Source: Myxococcaceae bacterium
GTDB taxonomy: Bacteria > Myxococcota_A > Polyangia > Polyangiales > Ga0077539
Assembly: GCA_004297725.1 (NCBI GenBank)
Contig: SCUS01000049.1
Coordinates: 1 to 57,762 of the forward strand
Direction: 5' to 3'
Length of the DNA stretch: 57,762 nucleotides
Within the stretch, counting starts at the first letter, position 1; each line of letters opens with the position of its first letter. The notes below the pieces were generated by a model, which made no database searches, was not told where the DNA came from, and saw only the letters and a list, made by a program, of their open reading frames with translations. Shown piece by piece: positions 43,199 through 51,172 of the stretch. Both the position numbers and the translations under genes were made by a program.

Positions 43199-43362
43199 AC
43201 GACGACACGATGGGCGAGTTGGACGGCAAAGCGACGCGGCTCGGTGACGTGCCGAAGGGTCGGCGGTCCGAGTGGTTCACCCTCGTGGAGGGCAGGCGGG
43301 TTCGTCCGTTCCGATTCTTCTCCCCAGCGGAGGACGGTAACCCCTTCGAGATCGATGAGTAG
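43195..43362 (+). CDS. 55-aa acidic protein overlapping the MuF-ART gene
   Basis: Starts at the ATG inside an ATGA overlap and ends at TAG 43360-43362. Sequence begins MNDDTMGELDGKATRLGDVP and continues with a compact aromatic part (RSEWFTLVEGRRVRPFRFF) and an acidic end (EDGNPFEIDE). It is too short for most ORF callers. Tight coupling to a putative toxin domain makes an immunity or chaperone role conceivable; there is no direct sequence proof. The 43363-43435 gap after it is the first non-coupled junction in the head module. Confidence 0.6.
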   Translation: MNDDTMGELDGKATRLGDVPKGRRSEWFTLVEGRRVRPFRFFSPAEDGNPFEIDE

Positions 43363-43435
43363 GGTCACCGCCCGCCCCCTGATCCGCCCCCCTCCCATCT
43401 AGCCCTCCGCGCCCCGCGCCCCGCACCGTAGGGGC

Positions 43436-44647
43436 GTGCGCGTCACCCGCTTCAACTTCGCCGGGACCACCCGAGGCGTCCGACCGACGCCCCAGGGGGG
43501 CTTGTGCGTCGAGGCGGCCGTCGCGCGGACGGGCGTGCTGCAGTACGGCGACGGCTCCGGGCGGACGTGGCTGGAGTACCGGCCCGAGTCCGAGGTGTTC
43601 GCCGCCGACTCGCTCGCGTCCCTGCGGGGCGCGCCCGTCACCGACGAGCACCCGGCGGGCCTCGTCACCCCCGAGACCTTCACCGCCGTTTCGCGCGGCC
43701 ACACAGCCGACGACGTGCGGCGCGACGGGGACTTCGTCGTGGCGGACCTCCTGGTGCAGGACGGCGCGCTCTGCCGCAAGGTCGACGCGGGCGAGCGGCG
43801 CGAGGTGTCGTGCGGCTACACGTGCGAGGTCGACCCGACGCCGGGCGTGACGCCCGAGGGCGACCGCTACGACGCCGTGCAGCGGAACATCCGCCACAAC
43901 CACGTCGCGCTGCTCGCGCCGGGTGAGGGGCGTTCGGGTCCAGAGGTCGCGCTGCGCATGGATGGCGCGGCGGTCGAGGTGCGGCGCGACGCCGCGGGAG
44001 AGTCCATGAAGAAGATCACGCTGAAGAGCGGGCGAGTCATCAAGCTCGACGCCGCCGAGGACGAGGGCGCCGCCCAGGCCGCCGTCGAAGAGGTCGAGAA
44101 GAAGGCCGACGGCGCCGCCGAGGCCATCGCGCAGTGCGACGCGGTGCAGACCGCCCTCACCGACGCGATGACCCAGAACGCGACGCTGAAGGCGAAGCTC
44201 GCGGCGATGGAGGCCACCAAGCCCGCCGCCCCGGAGGTCACCGAGGAGATGGTCCCCGACGAGGTGCTGGATGCGGCGCTCGCCAAGCGCATCGCGCTCC
44301 ACGACGAGGCCCGCAAGGTGCTCGGCGCCGAGGCGAAGATGGACGGCCTCAAGCCCGCGGAGATCCGCGCCAAGGTCATCGCCCAGGCCTTCCCGAGCGT
44401 GAAGCTCGACGGGCTCTCGGCCGACCGCGTCCAGGGCCTCTACGACGCGGCGCTGCTCGGCGCGACCGAGCACAACGACGGCCTCGCGAACGCTCACCGG
44501 GCCGCCGCGGGCGCGGACCCCGAGACCCGCACCGACGACGCCGACGCCGGGACGCCCAAGGGCCTCGCCCGCCGCACCCAGGACGCCTGGAGGCGTCCCT
44601 CCACCATGACCGCCACCGGCGCCGCGGGCGCCACCGGGAGCCGCTGA
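43436..44647 (+). CDS. DUF2213 head maturation protease with scaffold region
   Basis: 403 aa from the GTG at 43436. Residues 1-185 match the DUF2213 prohead protease family (EYRPESEVFAADSLASLRGA, PVTDEHPAGLVTPETF, VADLLVQDGAL, REVSCGY, YDAVQRNIRHNHVALL). The rest is a charged, helical scaffold-like region (KKADGAAEAIAQCDAVQTAL, ATLKAKLAAMEATK) ending in a basic tail. The protease would cleave scaffold and capsid during head maturation. An internal start (see next entry) could produce scaffold alone. Confidence 0.85.
   Translation: MRVTRFNFAGTTRGVRPTPQGGLCVEAAVARTGVLQYGDGSGRTWLEYRPESEVFAADSLASLRGAPVTDEHPAGLVTPETFTAVSRGHTADDVRRDGDFVVADLLVQDGALCRKVDAGERREVSCGYTCEVDPTPGVTPEGDRYDAVQRNIRHNHVALLAPGEGRSGPEVALRMDGAAVEVRRDAAGESMKKITLKSGRVIKLDAAEDEGAAQAAVEEVEKKADGAAEAIAQCDAVQTALTDAMTQNATLKAKLAAMEATKPAAPEVTEEMVPDEVLDAALAKRIALHDEARKVLGAEAKMDGLKPAEIRAKVIAQAFPSVKLDGLSADRVQGLYDAALLGATEHNDGLANAHRAAAGADPETRTDDADAGTPKGLARRTQDAWRRPSTMTATGAAGATGSR
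44006..44647 (+). CDS. Probable nested scaffold protein
   Basis: In-frame ATG at codon 191 of the protease gene, preceded by GGGAGAG at a good distance, would give a 213-aa product beginning MKKITLKSGRVIKLDAAEDE. It is helical, charged and lacks the protease domain, as expected of a capsid scaffold. A nested arrangement is known for lambda C/Nu3. The ribosome site and domain boundary support it, but expression is inferred. Confidence 0.5.
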   Translation: MKKITLKSGRVIKLDAAEDEGAAQAAVEEVEKKADGAAEAIAQCDAVQTALTDAMTQNATLKAKLAAMEATKPAAPEVTEEMVPDEVLDAALAKRIALHDEARKVLGAEAKMDGLKPAEIRAKVIAQAFPSVKLDGLSADRVQGLYDAALLGATEHNDGLANAHRAAAGADPETRTDDADAGTPKGLARRTQDAWRRPSTMTATGAAGATGSR

Positions 44648-45456
44648 TGAGCGTCCAGGGCACGTACCCCACGACTCGCACGCTCGGCTACGCCGGGGCG
44701 CTCGCCGACTCCGGCCCGAGTGACGTCAAGACCGTCATCGCCGCCGTGGTCATCGCCGCCGGCCTCGTCGTCATCAAGGGCGCGACGCCCGCCAAGGGCT
44801 ACCTGCCGACCACGCCGGACGCGGCGGACGTCGACGCGATCATCGCCACCGGCGCGAGCGCCGCGACCGCGCAGGCCATCTCCGGCGCGGGCCTCGACGG
44901 CGCCGTCGGCGCGGGCAACATGACGCCGCCGCGCAACGTCGTGCTGGTGCTGAACTCGCACACCGACTGGGACGCGACGGTCGCTACCGTCACCGGCCTC
45001 GACGCCGACGGCAACATCCAGCAGGAAGACCTCCTCATCCCCAACGGCGGCAACGTGACCGTGACGGGCGTGAAGCTCTTCGCGAAGATCACGAGCCTCT
45101 ACATCCCCGCGCAGACCGGCGCGACGGGCACCTTCACCCTCGGCACGGGCTCCGCGCTCGGGCCGCTCAACGGCGCCTCCGTCCACGGCGTGGCGCTCTA
45201 CGACGCGACGCGCGAGCCCGAGGCGTACCCCATCGGGTACCCGGTGCCGTGCGTGCGGCGGGGCCGCGTCTTCGTGACCTCGGAGACCAGCTACTCCGAC
45301 GGCGACCCGGTGTTCGTCCGCTTCATCGCGGCGGGGGCCGAGGTCGCGGGGCAGGTGCGCAACGTCGCCGACTCCAACGACTGCGTGCTGCTCCAGGGCG
45401 CGCGCTTCTGGCGATCGGGCTCGGCCGGCGTCGCCGCCATCAACCTGAACCTCTGA
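44647..45456 (+). CDS. Capsid cement/decoration protein (Gp24-like) with inserted domain
   Basis: 269 aa from the ATG in a TGATG overlap. The two ends match the phage structural cement family (YPTTRTLGYAGALADSG; CVRRGRVFVTSETSYSDGDP, VFVRFI, VLLQGARFW). Residues about 61-171 are a beta-rich domain (DVDAIIATGAS ... SLYIPAQTGATGTFTLGTG) that reappears in the tail sheath. The domain may serve for surface decoration or host-surface contact. Followed by an AGGA ribosome site and the capsid gene. Confidence 0.8.
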   Translation: MSVQGTYPTTRTLGYAGALADSGPSDVKTVIAAVVIAAGLVVIKGATPAKGYLPTTPDAADVDAIIATGASAATAQAISGAGLDGAVGAGNMTPPRNVVLVLNSHTDWDATVATVTGLDADGNIQQEDLLIPNGGNVTVTGVKLFAKITSLYIPAQTGATGTFTLGTGSALGPLNGASVHGVALYDATREPEAYPIGYPVPCVRRGRVFVTSETSYSDGDPVFVRFIAAGAEVAGQVRNVADSNDCVLLQGARFWRSGSAGVAAINLNL

Positions 45457-45464
45457 GGAACGCC

Positions 45465-46421
45465 ATGAAGCGCACCCACCGATTCGACATGTACCTCACC
45501 GCCGTCGCGAGCATCGCCCGCCAGGGCGACATGCGCCTCGACGCCAACGAGACCGCGATGTTCGCGCGCCAGCTCGAGGACATCGACACCGAGCTTTACC
45601 GGGTCGAGTACCCGCAGCTGAAGGGCACGAGCATCGTGCCCACGCGCACGGCCATCAACGAGGGCGCCGAGGAGTACACCTTCCGGTCCATCGACAAGGC
45701 GGGCCGCTCGGCCGTCATCGCCAACTACGGCAGCGACGTGCCGCGCGTGGACGTCCAGGGCAAGGAGGAGTCGGCCAAGCTCTTCGGCCACGCAGCGTCC
45801 TACGGCTTCAGCATCCAGGATCTGCGCCGTTCGCGGATGTCGGGGCTGCCGCTGGAGAACGAGCGCGCGCTCGCCGCCCGCGAGGCGATCGACCTCACCA
45901 ACGACACCGTGTGCGCGTTCGGCGAGAGCTCGATCGGCGTCACCGGGTTCTGGAACAACACGGGCGTCTCGCTCGTGACCCCCACCACGGGCACCTGGCT
46001 CACCGCGACCGCCGAGCAGATCGCCGACGACCTGTTCAAGATGGAGCGCGCGGTCATCGTCGACTCCAACGGCGTCGAGATGGCCGACACCGTGGTGATG
46101 CCGCCGAGCCTCTTCGCGCTGGCCTCCACCAAGCGCCTCGCGAACACCGAGGTCACCGCCATGGAGTTCTTCCTCAAGAAGAGCCTCGGCGTGAAGAACG
46201 TGGAGTTCTGGTACCACGGCGAGACCGCCGGTGCGGCGAGCGTCCCGCGCATCGCGATGGGCCGTCGCGACCCGAAGAAGCTCGAGTTCCTGCTCCCGCT
46301 GCCGTTCTACCAGATGGCGCCCGAGCAGAAGGGCCTGGGGTTCGTCATCAACTGCGACAGCCGCGTCGGGGGCGTGATCTTCCGCTACCCGAAGTCGTGG
46401 CGCTACATGGACGGGTGCTGA
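45465..46421 (+). CDS. Major capsid protein (DUF2184)
   Basis: 318 aa from ATG 45465 with GAGGA upstream. HK97-fold capsid of the DUF2184 group: ELYRVEYPQLKGTSIVPTRT, INEGAEEYTFRSID, GYSIQDLRRS-like GFSIQDLRRS, TNDTVCAFG, FWNNTGV, and the end FLLPLPFYQMAPEQKGLGFV. Placed after protease and cement genes as expected. The short N-terminal arm suggests little or no cleaved delta domain, matching a separate scaffold. Confidence 0.88.
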   Translation: MKRTHRFDMYLTAVASIARQGDMRLDANETAMFARQLEDIDTELYRVEYPQLKGTSIVPTRTAINEGAEEYTFRSIDKAGRSAVIANYGSDVPRVDVQGKEESAKLFGHAASYGFSIQDLRRSRMSGLPLENERALAAREAIDLTNDTVCAFGESSIGVTGFWNNTGVSLVTPTTGTWLTATAEQIADDLFKMERAVIVDSNGVEMADTVVMPPSLFALASTKRLANTEVTAMEFFLKKSLGVKNVEFWYHGETAGAASVPRIAMGRRDPKKLEFLLPLPFYQMAPEQKGLGFVINCDSRVGGVIFRYPKSWRYMDGC

Positions 46422-46422
46422 G

Positions 46423-46977
46423 ATGCGCGTCCGCAACCAGCACACGAGCGCCATCGACAGCCACGAGCCCGGGGCCCTCTTCGACGTCGACCCCGAGCAC
46501 GCCGCGTGGAAGCCGCTGCTGAAGTCGGGGCTGCTCGTCCCGGCCACGGCCGGTGACGTCCGCTTCGGGCCCAACGACCCCCCGCCCTCGCCGGCGGCGG
46601 TGCGCGAGCTCGTGGCGGGGGTCAACGCCCGCAACCGCGAGATCGAAGACCTGCACGCCGCGGTGGAGGAGCTCACCCGCGAGCGCGCCGGGCTCGCCGA
46701 GGACGGTCGCGCGCTCCAGCAGCGCGTGAACGAGCTCGAGGCCCTGCTCGCCCTGCGCGCGGGCGCCCCCGTCGAGGAGGGCGCCGTCGCTGCGGCGGTG
46801 CGCGAGGCCGAAGAGGCGCTCTCGAAGCGCTTCGACGCCGCGTACGCCGAGCTGCTCGCCAAGCACGACGCGCTCGCCGCCGAGAACGCCAAGCTGCGCG
46901 CCGACCTCGAGCAGCTCGCCGCCCCGGCTTCCGCCGAGAAGCCCGCCACCAAGCCCCGCAACCCCCGCGAGGGCTGA
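46423..46977 (+). CDS. Coiled-coil head-region protein
   Basis: 184 aa, one base after the capsid stop. Residues 1-55 form a small domain (VRNQHTSAIDSHEPGALFDV, LLVPATAGDVRFG); residues 60-165 are a long coiled coil (IEDLHAAVEELTRERAGLAE, LLAKHDALAAENAKLRADLE). Possibly a head completion or fibre-like accessory. Not assigned to a family. Confidence 0.7.
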   Translation: MRVRNQHTSAIDSHEPGALFDVDPEHAAWKPLLKSGLLVPATAGDVRFGPNDPPPSPAAVRELVAGVNARNREIEDLHAAVEELTRERAGLAEDGRALQQRVNELEALLALRAGAPVEEGAVAAAVREAEEALSKRFDAAYAELLAKHDALAAENAKLRADLEQLAAPASAEKPATKPRNPREG

Positions 46978-46980
46978 TCC

Positions 46981-47292
46981 ATGGCCGTCACGGTCGCCAG
47001 CCTGCGCACGACCCGCCCGGAGTTCACCGAGACTCCGACGGCCGTGCTGCAGGCGGCGATCGACGACGCCGTCAACGAGGTCGACGACCGGGTGTTCGGC
47101 GAGAAGACCGACCAGGCCGTCAGCCTCCTCGCCGCGCACAAGGCCTCCATCTCCCCCTTCGGTCAGCAGGCCCGGCTCGCCCCGAAGGAGCAGGGCAAGG
47201 GCACCCACGGCGCGACCACCTACGGCCTGGAGTACGACAACCTCGTCGCACAGTGCGGCGGCGGGTTCTGGGTCACCGGAGTCGCGCTGTGA
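46981..47292 (+). CDS. Head-tail connector (DUF4054)
   Basis: 103 aa. Pattern RTTRPEFTETPTAVLQAAID, DAVNEVDDRVFGEKTDQAV, LLAAHKAS and GLEYDNLVAQCGGGFWVTG fits DUF4054, the adaptor that docks on the portal. Size and position between capsid and neck genes agree. The end overlaps the next GTG (GTGA). Confidence 0.82.
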   Translation: MAVTVASLRTTRPEFTETPTAVLQAAIDDAVNEVDDRVFGEKTDQAVSLLAAHKASISPFGQQARLAPKEQGKGTHGATTYGLEYDNLVAQCGGGFWVTGVAL

Positions 47293-47843
47293 GCGGCAAG
47301 GTCACCCTCCAGGACCATGGCGCGAAGGCGATGCTCGCCCGCGCGCACGAGCTCTCCGGCGGCCGCAAGGTGCGCGTCGGGGTGCTGGGGGATGCGACCA
47401 AGCGCGAGGAGCCTGTGTCTCAGCGGGGCAAGCACTCCCCGAAGGCCCGCACCCGGGCCAAGGTCGCCAAGCGCACCACCGAGGCCGCCGTCGGCGGGCG
47501 GGAGAAGTACTCGCTCCTCCAGGTCGCGATCGTCCATGAGTTCGGCGGGGGGCACGTGCCCGCCCGCAGCTTCATCCGCGCGACCATCGACGAGAAGCGC
47601 GCGGAGATCCAGGCCGAGCAGGAGAAGGCCGCGCGCGCCGTGCTCGCCGGGACGGTGACGGCCGAGGTCGCCTTGAAGCGCCTCGGGGCCTTCGTCGTCG
47701 GGCTGATGCAGGCGCGCATCGTCGCCGGGATCGCCCCGCCGCTCGCGGCCTCCACGCTCAAGCGCAAAGGCAAGAAGAGCACGCCGCTGATCCTCACGGG
47801 CCAGCTCCGATCCGGCCTCACCTACGCCGTCGAGGGGACCTGA
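47289..47843 (+). CDS. Neck / tail-completion protein (HK97 gp10-like)
   Basis: 184 aa from the GTG in the GTGA overlap. Contains KVRVGVLGD, a basic insert (KHSPKARTRAKVAKRT), VHEFGGGHVPARSFIRATID and the C-terminal IAPPLAASTLKRKGKKSTPL, ILTGQLRSGLTY, all typical of neck/tail completion proteins that cap the connector and tail. Coupled to the tail terminator by TGATG. Confidence 0.8.
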   Translation: MSGKVTLQDHGAKAMLARAHELSGGRKVRVGVLGDATKREEPVSQRGKHSPKARTRAKVAKRTTEAAVGGREKYSLLQVAIVHEFGGGHVPARSFIRATIDEKRAEIQAEQEKAARAVLAGTVTAEVALKRLGAFVVGLMQARIVAGIAPPLAASTLKRKGKKSTPLILTGQLRSGLTYAVEGT

Positions 47844-48427
47844 TGGACCCCGCAACCATCGAGCCGGGGCTCCGCGCCTGGGCCGCCGCCCTTACGGGCG
47901 TGCCGGCGGCGTTCTGCCTCTGGGAGAACGCCCCGCGCGTGCAGCACCGTGGGCAGCTCGTGCTCTTGCGCTGGGTGTCGGAGGTCGGGGTGGGCGAGGA
48001 TGAGACCCTCTACACCTACGCCGCCAACGCAGACCCCTTGCTGGAGATGACCCCGACCGTCTCGGGCAACCGTCTCGTGGTGGTGCAGATCGACATCGAG
48101 GTGCACGACCAGCGCCCAGGCACGAACGCCCACGCGCTCGCCAGCCGCGCCCGCACTCGCCTCCAGTGGCCCTCCTCGCTCGCCGCGCTCGCCGCGCTCG
48201 ACCTGGCGATGGTGGGCACCGAGCAGATCGTGGTCACCGACTACGAGGTCGAAGGGCACTTCGTCTCGCGCCGCACGATGGACGTCCGCCTGAACGCGAG
48301 CAGCCGCGAGGCCGACTCGGCCGGCGCCGTCCCGTACATCGCGACGGTCACGACGACCGCCGCCATCACGCACCCCGACGGCTCGGCCGTCGACCCTGAC
48401 ATCGCCCCCGGAGGCATCCTGCCATGA
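47843..48427 (+). CDS. Tail terminator / neck protein (LIC12-like)
   Basis: 194 aa. Begins with a helix (PATIEPGLRAWAAALTG) then strands (FCLWENAPRVQHRGQLVLLR, LVVVQIDIEVHDQRPG) and the helix ARTRLQWPSSLAALAALDLA, with VDFEG-type GHFVSRRTMDVRLNASS. This matches phage neck terminators of the LIC12 group that end tail polymerisation. It overlaps the sheath gene (ATGA). Confidence 0.72.
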   Translation: MDPATIEPGLRAWAAALTGVPAAFCLWENAPRVQHRGQLVLLRWVSEVGVGEDETLYTYAANADPLLEMTPTVSGNRLVVVQIDIEVHDQRPGTNAHALASRARTRLQWPSSLAALAALDLAMVGTEQIVVTDYEVEGHFVSRRTMDVRLNASSREADSAGAVPYIATVTTTAAITHPDGSAVDPDIAPGGILP

Positions 48428-50100
48428 GCCTGATCGATCAGATCGCCGACGTGTCTGTCACCGCCACCACCTCGACGCAGACCCGCGCGGGGTTCGGCAC
48501 CGCGCTCCTCGCCGTCTGCAGGGTGCCTTGGACCAGCGGCGCGCGCGTGCGCTCCTACGGCTCCCTCGCGGCCCTCCTCACCGCGGGGTTCCTCACGTCC
48601 GACCCGGCCTACCAGATGGCGCGGATGGCGTTCGCGCAGAACCCGGCGCCCACGCGCGTGAAGATCGGGCAGCGCACGAGGCTCTTCACGCAGGTCGTAC
48701 ACCTCACCCCGGCCTCGCCGGTGTCGGCCTCGGACGCGGAGACCTACACCGCGAAGGTCGACGGGCTCACCTGCAGCTTCGTCTCCGACGCGACCCCCAC
48801 CGTCGCTGAGGTCTGCACCGGCCTCGCCGCGCGCATCAACGTCCTCTGCGGCGTCGACGTGGACGCCATCATCGCGACGGGCGCTTCCACGGCCGGCGTG
48901 CAGACGCTCCTCGCCGCGAGCTTCGACGGCCTCATCGGCGACGACGTGATGAGCCCGCCGCGGCGCCTGAGCTTCACTTTCGACGCGTCGACCGACTGGG
49001 ACCCGACGACGATCACCGTCACCGGCAAGGACGAGAACGGCGCGACCATCACCGAGCTCTTCGCCGTCGCCACGTCCACCGCGGCGAACGGCGTGAAGTA
49101 CTTCAGCCAGGTCACCCAGGTCTCCATCCCCGCGCAGACCGGCGCGGGCGGCACCTTCACCATGGGCGTGCGCGCCTCGGTCACCGCCGACGGCACGAGC
49201 GGCACCCACGTCGCCTGCACCTCCGCGGTCGACGGCCTGCTCCACAGCTACGAACTGGTCACCGGCAACGTCACCCTGAGCGACGCCACGGCCGCGGTGA
49301 CCGGTTTCGAGACGGACCTCAACGAGCTGCTGGCCTTCGACCCGGACTTCTACGGCCTCGCGCTCGACTCCAACAGCAAGGCGGAGGTGACCGTCGCGGC
49401 GGCCTGGGCCGAGACCAACAAGCGCTTCTTCGCCTACCAGACGGCCGACTCCGCGTGCGGTGACCCGAGCGTCACGACGGACGTGATGAGCGCGCTCAAG
49501 GCCGCGGCCTACAGCTACTCGCTCGGCTTCTTCTACCCCGCGATCGCCGCCTCCGACGGGTGGCTCGCGGCGGGCGCCCTCGGGAAGAACCTCCCGACGG
49601 ACCCTGGCTCCGCGACCCTCGCGTTCAAGACCATCGTGGGCGTGACGCGCCGGGCGGTCTCGGACTCGTTCATCGCGGCGATCATCACCACGCCGGACTC
49701 CGCCGGGAAGAACGGCAACCTCTACCTCGACTTCAACGGCACCAACGGGACCTTCCCGGGGATGATGGCCGTGGGCGAGTGGGCCGACGTCGTGCGGGGC
49801 CTGGACTGGTTCCGCTCCGACGTGAAGGCGCGCTTCCTCGCGGTTCAGCTCGCCAACGGCAAGGTGCCCTTCACCGACAACGGCACGGACCTCTTCCGGG
49901 CCGCCGTGGTGGCCAGCATCAAGGCCGGGATCAAGAGCCAGCTCTTCGCGGCCTCGCCGGTCTTCACTGTGACGGCCACCCCCGTCGCCGAGACCTCGGC
50001 GCTCGACCGCAGCGCACGCCGCTTCAACGGCATCTCCTACAGCGCTCCGCTCGCGGGCGCGATTCTCTACACCGAAGCGGCCGGCACCGCGGCCATCTGA
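48424..50100 (+). CDS. Contractile tail sheath protein (DUF3383) with inserted domain
   Basis: 558 aa. N-terminus (DQIADVSVTATTSTQTRAGF, GTALLAVCRVPW) and C-terminal half (FYGLALDSNSKAEVTVAAAW, FFAYQTADSACGDPSVTTDV, YSYSLGFFYPAIAASDGWLA, GLDWFRSDV) match DUF3383 sheath proteins, showing a myovirus-type contractile tail. Residues about 145-252 carry the same domain as the capsid cement protein, starting with an identical DVDAIIATGAS. The insert would project from the sheath surface. Confidence 0.85.
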   Translation: MSLIDQIADVSVTATTSTQTRAGFGTALLAVCRVPWTSGARVRSYGSLAALLTAGFLTSDPAYQMARMAFAQNPAPTRVKIGQRTRLFTQVVHLTPASPVSASDAETYTAKVDGLTCSFVSDATPTVAEVCTGLAARINVLCGVDVDAIIATGASTAGVQTLLAASFDGLIGDDVMSPPRRLSFTFDASTDWDPTTITVTGKDENGATITELFAVATSTAANGVKYFSQVTQVSIPAQTGAGGTFTMGVRASVTADGTSGTHVACTSAVDGLLHSYELVTGNVTLSDATAAVTGFETDLNELLAFDPDFYGLALDSNSKAEVTVAAAWAETNKRFFAYQTADSACGDPSVTTDVMSALKAAAYSYSLGFFYPAIAASDGWLAAGALGKNLPTDPGSATLAFKTIVGVTRRAVSDSFIAAIITTPDSAGKNGNLYLDFNGTNGTFPGMMAVGEWADVVRGLDWFRSDVKARFLAVQLANGKVPFTDNGTDLFRAAVVASIKAGIKSQLFAASPVFTVTATPVAETSALDRSARRFNGISYSAPLAGAILYTEAAGTAAI

Positions 50101-50121
50101 GAGAGCTGAGGGACCACGACC

Positions 50122-50550
50122 ATGGCCAACACGTTCGACAGCAACGAGGTCTCGATCAACTTCGCTGGGCGAGACCTGGCGACCAGCCGCGCCGACGGCG
50201 ACTTCGTCACGCTCACCTTCACCACCGAGCTCTACTCGATGAAGGCCGGGAGCGACGGCGAGGTCACCCGATCGAAGAACAACGACCGCTCGGGCAAGTG
50301 CACGCTCAAGTTCCTGAACACCAGCGAGGCGCACCGCGTCCTCACGGCGCTCTACAACGAGGCCGAGGCGAGCTCGAACGGCGACGACATTGCGCCGCTC
50401 CAGGTCCGCAGCCGGTCGACGGGCCTCGCCTACCACGCCGAGCAGGCGTGGATCTCGAAGCACCCCGACATCTCCTTCGGCAAGGAAGCCGGGGAGCTCG
50501 ACTGGGAGATCAGCTACGAGCGCCTGGAGCCCCAGGTGGAGGCCGCCTGA
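50122..50550 (+). CDS. Tail tube protein (DUF3277)
   Basis: 142 aa. Pattern NTFDSNEVSINFAGRDLATS, DGDFVTLTFTTELYSMKAGS and EVTRSKNNDRSGKCTLKFLN is that of DUF3277 tube proteins. Directly follows the sheath gene as in other contractile phages. Coupled to the tail assembly chaperone by TGATG. Confidence 0.87.
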   Translation: MANTFDSNEVSINFAGRDLATSRADGDFVTLTFTTELYSMKAGSDGEVTRSKNNDRSGKCTLKFLNTSEAHRVLTALYNEAEASSNGDDIAPLQVRSRSTGLAYHAEQAWISKHPDISFGKEAGELDWEISYERLEPQVEAA

Positions 50551-50993
50551 TGCGCACGCTGGAGAACCAGAAGAAGGAGATCGGCGGCGTCGTCTACAAG
50601 GTCGCGCCGCTCACCACGAAGGCCTCGCTCCGGGTGCTCGCGCGGGTGCTCAAGATGGCGGCGCCCGCCTTCGGCGACGTCGTCTCGCTCCGCGCGGCCG
50701 CGCGCGCTGCGACGGGCTCCCTCGGGACGCTCTTCGCCGGGCTCGCGGGCGACCTCGACGAGGCGATCCTCCTCGACGTCTGCGACGCCTTCGCGGAGGT
50801 GACCGAGGCGGACCTCGGCGGCAAGAAGCTCCTCGCCCTGCGCGGCGGGCAGTGGGACGAGCACTTCCGTGGGCGCCTCTTCGAGCTCTTCGAGTGGGTG
50901 GCGTTCTCGGCGGAGGTCACCTACGGCCCTTTGTACGCGAGGCTCCAGGTGGCGGACCCGGAGCCTCCCGCCGATCCGCCCGCGGAGGGGTGA
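50550..50993 (+). CDS. Tail assembly chaperone
   Basis: 147 aa from the ATG in the TGATG overlap. Begins RTLENQKKEIGGVVYKVAPL and has helical LRVLARVLKMAAPAFGDVVS and LAGDLDEAILLDVCDAFAEV segments. Position between tube and tape measure identifies it as the first tail chaperone. It ends Pro-rich (ADPEPPADPPAEG). Confidence 0.78.
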   Translation: MRTLENQKKEIGGVVYKVAPLTTKASLRVLARVLKMAAPAFGDVVSLRAAARAATGSLGTLFAGLAGDLDEAILLDVCDAFAEVTEADLGGKKLLALRGGQWDEHFRGRLFELFEWVAFSAEVTYGPLYARLQVADPEPPADPPAEG

Positions 50994-51169
50994 CCGTTCG
51001 CATTCCCGGCCGCCTTTGCTGGCCGGTGCATCGGGTCGCGACGAGCGGGCTCTACCCCGATGGACTCGCGACGATCGAGTCCGACTGGACGTTGGAGATG
51101 GTCGTCGACGCCTGCGAGGTCTGCGACGCGATCGACGCCGCGCGGGTCGAGGCCTCGGAGAGGAAGTGA
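50990..51169 (+). CDS. Second tail chaperone ORF (59 aa)
   Basis: Starts at the GTG in a GTGA overlap with the first chaperone. Contains CWPVHRVATSGLYPDG, WTLEMVVDACEVCDAIDAAR. Many phages express this second chaperone domain by frameshift from the first; here stop-start overlap would do instead. It ends just before the tape measure ATG. Confidence 0.65.
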   Translation: MTVRIPGRLCWPVHRVATSGLYPDGLATIESDWTLEMVVDACEVCDAIDAARVEASERK

Positions 51170-51172
51170 TCG

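Noticed and set aside
45291..47150. 619-aa minus-strand ORF across the capsid region
   Set aside because: Ser/Arg/Ala-rich shadow of capsid and connector genes; no independent support.
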